Shown piece after piece: positions 62,113 to 64,000 of a stretch of DNA of 64,000 nucleotides; position 1 is the first letter of the stretch; each line of letters starts with the position of its first letter. Under the pieces are notes generated by a model. The model was not told where the DNA came from, did no database searches, and saw only the letters and a list, made by a program, of their open reading frames with translations. This stretch comes from Roseovarius pacificus (GTDB lineage: Bacteria; Pseudomonadota; Alphaproteobacteria; Rhodobacterales; Rhodobacteraceae). The DNA is taken from positions 62,001 to 126,000 of the forward strand of contig NZ_FRBR01000002.1 of the NCBI RefSeq assembly GCF_900142665.1, in the 5' to 3' direction. Position numbers and translations under genes: made by a program.

Positions 62113-62732
62113 GCGAAGTGCGCATCAGAAAGATCGTCGATCACGTCGAGGACACGTTCATCGAGGGTGGCCGCGCGGCAGAAACGCCGCAACGGCAGGC
62201 GGCCTGCGCCGCCGTGATCGTCAATCCGTGGAGCGGGCAGGGGTTCGTCGAGGATTTGCAGCCGCAGATCCTGGCCCATGCCAGGGCCCTGTCCGAGGCA
62301 CTGGTGCCGCGCCTTATCGGGCTGATGGACGGGGCCGCGAATATCGAGGCCTTCGGCAAGGCGGCGGTGGTCGGCACATCGGGCGAGATCGAACATGCCG
62401 CCGGGCTGATCCATACGCTGTATTTCGGGAACGCCTTTCGGGTGGCGGCGGAGGGGGATTCATTCCTGCCTTTCACCAATACGCGGGGCGGGGCGGGGAT
62501 TTCGATCCAGTTGCCGCTGACGCACAAGCTGGAGGCCAAAAAGGGCACCCGCTCGCATTTCCTGACGATGGTTTTCGATATTCCCGACGCTCCGGCCCAT
62601 GACGAGATCGTGGTCGCGCTGGGCGCGGCGAGCGGTGGCCGTCCGCATCACCGGATCGGCGATCGTTTCAACGACATGAAGCTGATGGGAACGGATCAGG
62701 CCGGTCGTCCGCTTGCGGAGGACCGAGCATAA
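62109..62732 (+). CDS. Amino-acid-synthesis family (DUF1185) protein
   Basis: 207 residues; start overlaps the CMD stop by 4 bp (ATGA). The family pattern is KIVDHVEDTFIEGGR, then AAVIVNPWSGQGFVEDLQPQI, KAAVVGTSGEIEHAAGLIHTLYFGNAFR and the C-terminal GAASGGRPHHRIGDR. Its biochemical role is not settled; such genes commonly lie beside ABC importers and hydrolases in catabolic operons, which is also the case here. Confidence 0.8.
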   Translation: MSEVRIRKIVDHVEDTFIEGGRAAETPQRQAACAAVIVNPWSGQGFVEDLQPQILAHARALSEALVPRLIGLMDGAANIEAFGKAAVVGTSGEIEHAAGLIHTLYFGNAFRVAAEGDSFLPFTNTRGGAGISIQLPLTHKLEAKKGTRSHFLTMVFDIPDAPAHDEIVVALGAASGGRPHHRIGDRFNDMKLMGTDQAGRPLAEDRA

Positions 62733-62790
62733 CCGCCCGCAAAGGGCCAATAACGGCGAATGCCAGGACAAACCCAACTGGAGGTCTGAC

Positions 62791-64000
62791 ATGATTATGA
62801 AAAACTTTCTCAGGATAACCGGGGGCGCGATGCTGTCCTGCGGTGTGGCCCTTTCGGCCATGGCGCAGGAGAGCGAGCCGGTTTACGGCGGCACGCTCGA
62901 TGTCGGTTTCATCAGCGATGTGCGTACCCTCAACCCGCTGCAATCGACGCAATGGACGGAACGCCAGATCCTGTTCCTGATGTTCGACAGGCTGGTCGAC
63001 TTGAACCCGGATTTCTCGCTGCGGCCCGGCCTGGCCAAAAGCTGGGAGTTCGAGGACGACGGCAAGCGGGTGGTGCTGCATCTGGAAGAGGGCGTGAGTT
63101 TCCACGACGGCACGCCGTTCAATGCCGAGGCCGTGAAATGGAACCTCGACACGCGTCTCGATCCCGATGCGGGGTCGTCGCAGCGCAAGCAGCTCGAGGC
63201 GGTCATCGAGAGTGTCGAGGTGGTCGACGAGCACACCGTCGCGATCAACATGATCGAACCCTATCCGCCGTTGCTGGCGCTTTTTACCGACCGGGCGGGT
63301 CTGATGGCCTCACCGGCGGCGGCCGAGACCTATGGCGAGGATGTCGGGATGCACCCGGTCGGCACCGGGCCCTTCAAGTTCGAGGAATGGACCCGCGGAT
63401 CGGAGTTGTCGGTGGTCAGGAACGAGGAGTTCTGGCAGGAGGGCATGCCCTATCTCGACCGGGTGGAGTTCAACAACATCGCCTCCAACGTGATCGGCAT
63501 CCAGCGGATGACGATTGGCGAGATCGACTATATCGGCCACCTGACGCCGCTGGACACCAAGCTTGCGGATGCCAGCCCCGATATCAAGCTGGTCCAGTCC
63601 GATGGCGGCCAGTGGTATTCGTTGCAGATGAACTACGGGCAGGAGCCCTATAACAACCACGAGCTTCGCAAGGCGATCGCCTATGGCATCGACCGCGACC
63701 GGATCAACGAGATCCTGTGGGAAGGTCAGGGAACGGTCAGCAACGGGTTCACGCCCGAGGGCCTGTGGTGGACCCCGAGCGGCCTGCCGGATTATTCCTA
63801 CGATCCCGACAGGGCGCGCCAGATCCTGAAGGATGCGGGGCTGGAGGGCACGACGCTGAGCCTTGCGTCGCCGAGTGGCGATGCGCTGCGGCGGTTCAGC
63901 GAACTGGTGAAGGAAAGCCTCGACCAGATCGGGCTCAATGTGCAGCTCGCCCCCGTGCCGCAGAGCGAATACTACGCCAAGACGGTTTCGGGCGAGATCA
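62791..64000 (+). CDS. Peptide-type ABC substrate-binding protein (3' end missing)
   Basis: The start at 62791 (GGAGG upstream) gives a Sec signal peptide (MKNFLRITGGAMLSCGVALSAMA) and family-5 extracellular binding protein motifs: GGTLDVGFISDVRTLNP, MFDRLVDLNPDFSLRPGLAKSWEFEDDGK, VSFHDGTPFNAEAVKWNLD and GTGPFKFEEW. 403 codons are visible before the window ends; about 100 more are expected. It would deliver a peptide-like or amide-like compound to downstream permeases. It is fourth gene in the hydrolase operon. Confidence 0.92.
   Translation, partial: MIMKNFLRITGGAMLSCGVALSAMAQESEPVYGGTLDVGFISDVRTLNPLQSTQWTERQILFLMFDRLVDLNPDFSLRPGLAKSWEFEDDGKRVVLHLEEGVSFHDGTPFNAEAVKWNLDTRLDPDAGSSQRKQLEAVIESVEVVDEHTVAINMIEPYPPLLALFTDRAGLMASPAAAETYGEDVGMHPVGTGPFKFEEWTRGSELSVVRNEEFWQEGMPYLDRVEFNNIASNVIGIQRMTIGEIDYIGHLTPLDTKLADASPDIKLVQSDGGQWYSLQMNYGQEPYNNHELRKAIAYGIDRDRINEILWEGQGTVSNGFTPEGLWWTPSGLPDYSYDPDRARQILKDAGLEGTTLSLASPSGDALRRFSELVKESLDQIGLNVQLAPVPQSEYYAKTVSGEI

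Noticed and set aside
1-64000. CRISPR arrays, rRNA and tRNA genes
   Set aside because: I saw no regularly spaced repeats with unique spacers and no rRNA or cloverleaf sequences on either strand by reading; a covariance-model scan was not possible.

Overview
The window is high-GC alphaproteobacterial DNA. Its gene content points to the Rhodobacterales (Roseobacter/Paracoccaceae type): a DUF2842 protein beside purA, an NDUFS4-like complex I protein, BioR-type biotin control with TTATAGATAA boxes, an FnrL-like site before ppk2, and no recognisable tRNA, rRNA or CRISPR array. This assignment is inferred from gene families and codon/GC character only.

Region 1 (1-16.9 kb) is accessory metabolism in short operons. 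It holds a GNAT / DsbA-type isomerase / cupin set, an alpha/beta hydrolase and a P-loop kinase-like protein, and a long minus-strand run (SnoaL-like, cupin, small membrane protein, MFS, PEBP, PhzF). Next come a DUF1127 protein, a hotdog thioesterase, a second MFS, a PdxR-like regulator divergent from GATase-MOSC-pdxY, and bioY-bioB with bioR. A broken lysE-type exporter closes the region. A recurring near-palindrome, ATTGAG(A/G)A..TTCTCAA, sits about 50-75 bp before several of these genes.

Region 2 (17-25 kb) is a siderophore-uptake cassette: AraC regulator, TonB-dependent receptor (with a tiny coupled upstream ORF), MFS permease and a single-chain double ABC transporter. It resembles the uptake half of the yersiniabactin locus, without visible synthesis genes. 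Region 3 (25-28.3 kb) has a methyltransferase and flavin oxidoreductase divergent from an Rrf2 regulator, then a tyrosine integrase inactivated by an amber codon beside dusA, a known island integration site.

Region 4 (28.4-41.3 kb) is mostly core: dusA, pyrG, secG, purA, DUF2842, an NDUFS4-like gene, ppk2, DUF1007 plus a Ni/Co exporter, and a MATE pump. It is interrupted by an AT-rich mosaic of about 1.2 kb that truncates one sulfotransferase-like gene, carries another, and fuses into the start of a clan GH-A glycosidase.

Region 5 (41.4-50.4 kb) is the most striking part: a nine-gene short-chain amide operon. A leader with a perfect TATAAT, ANTAR-type hairpins and an overlapping intrinsic terminator precedes a five-component UrtABCDE-like importer, aliphatic amidase AmiE, AAA+ protein AmiB, amide sensor AmiC and antiterminator AmiR. 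Import, hydrolysis, sensing and antitermination are thus in one transcription unit, with an ABC importer where Pseudomonas has the AmiS channel.

Region 6 (50.4-64 kb) has a phnDCEE-type importer with a HAD hydrolase and divergent DeoR regulator, and a cytoplasmic molybdopterin oxidoreductase of the BisC/TorA group. A catabolic locus follows: two FCD-type GntR regulators and an aldo/keto reductase, divergent from an alpha/beta hydrolase, a carboxymuconolactone-decarboxylase-like protein, an amino-acid-synthesis-family protein and a peptide-type ABC binding protein that runs off the window end.
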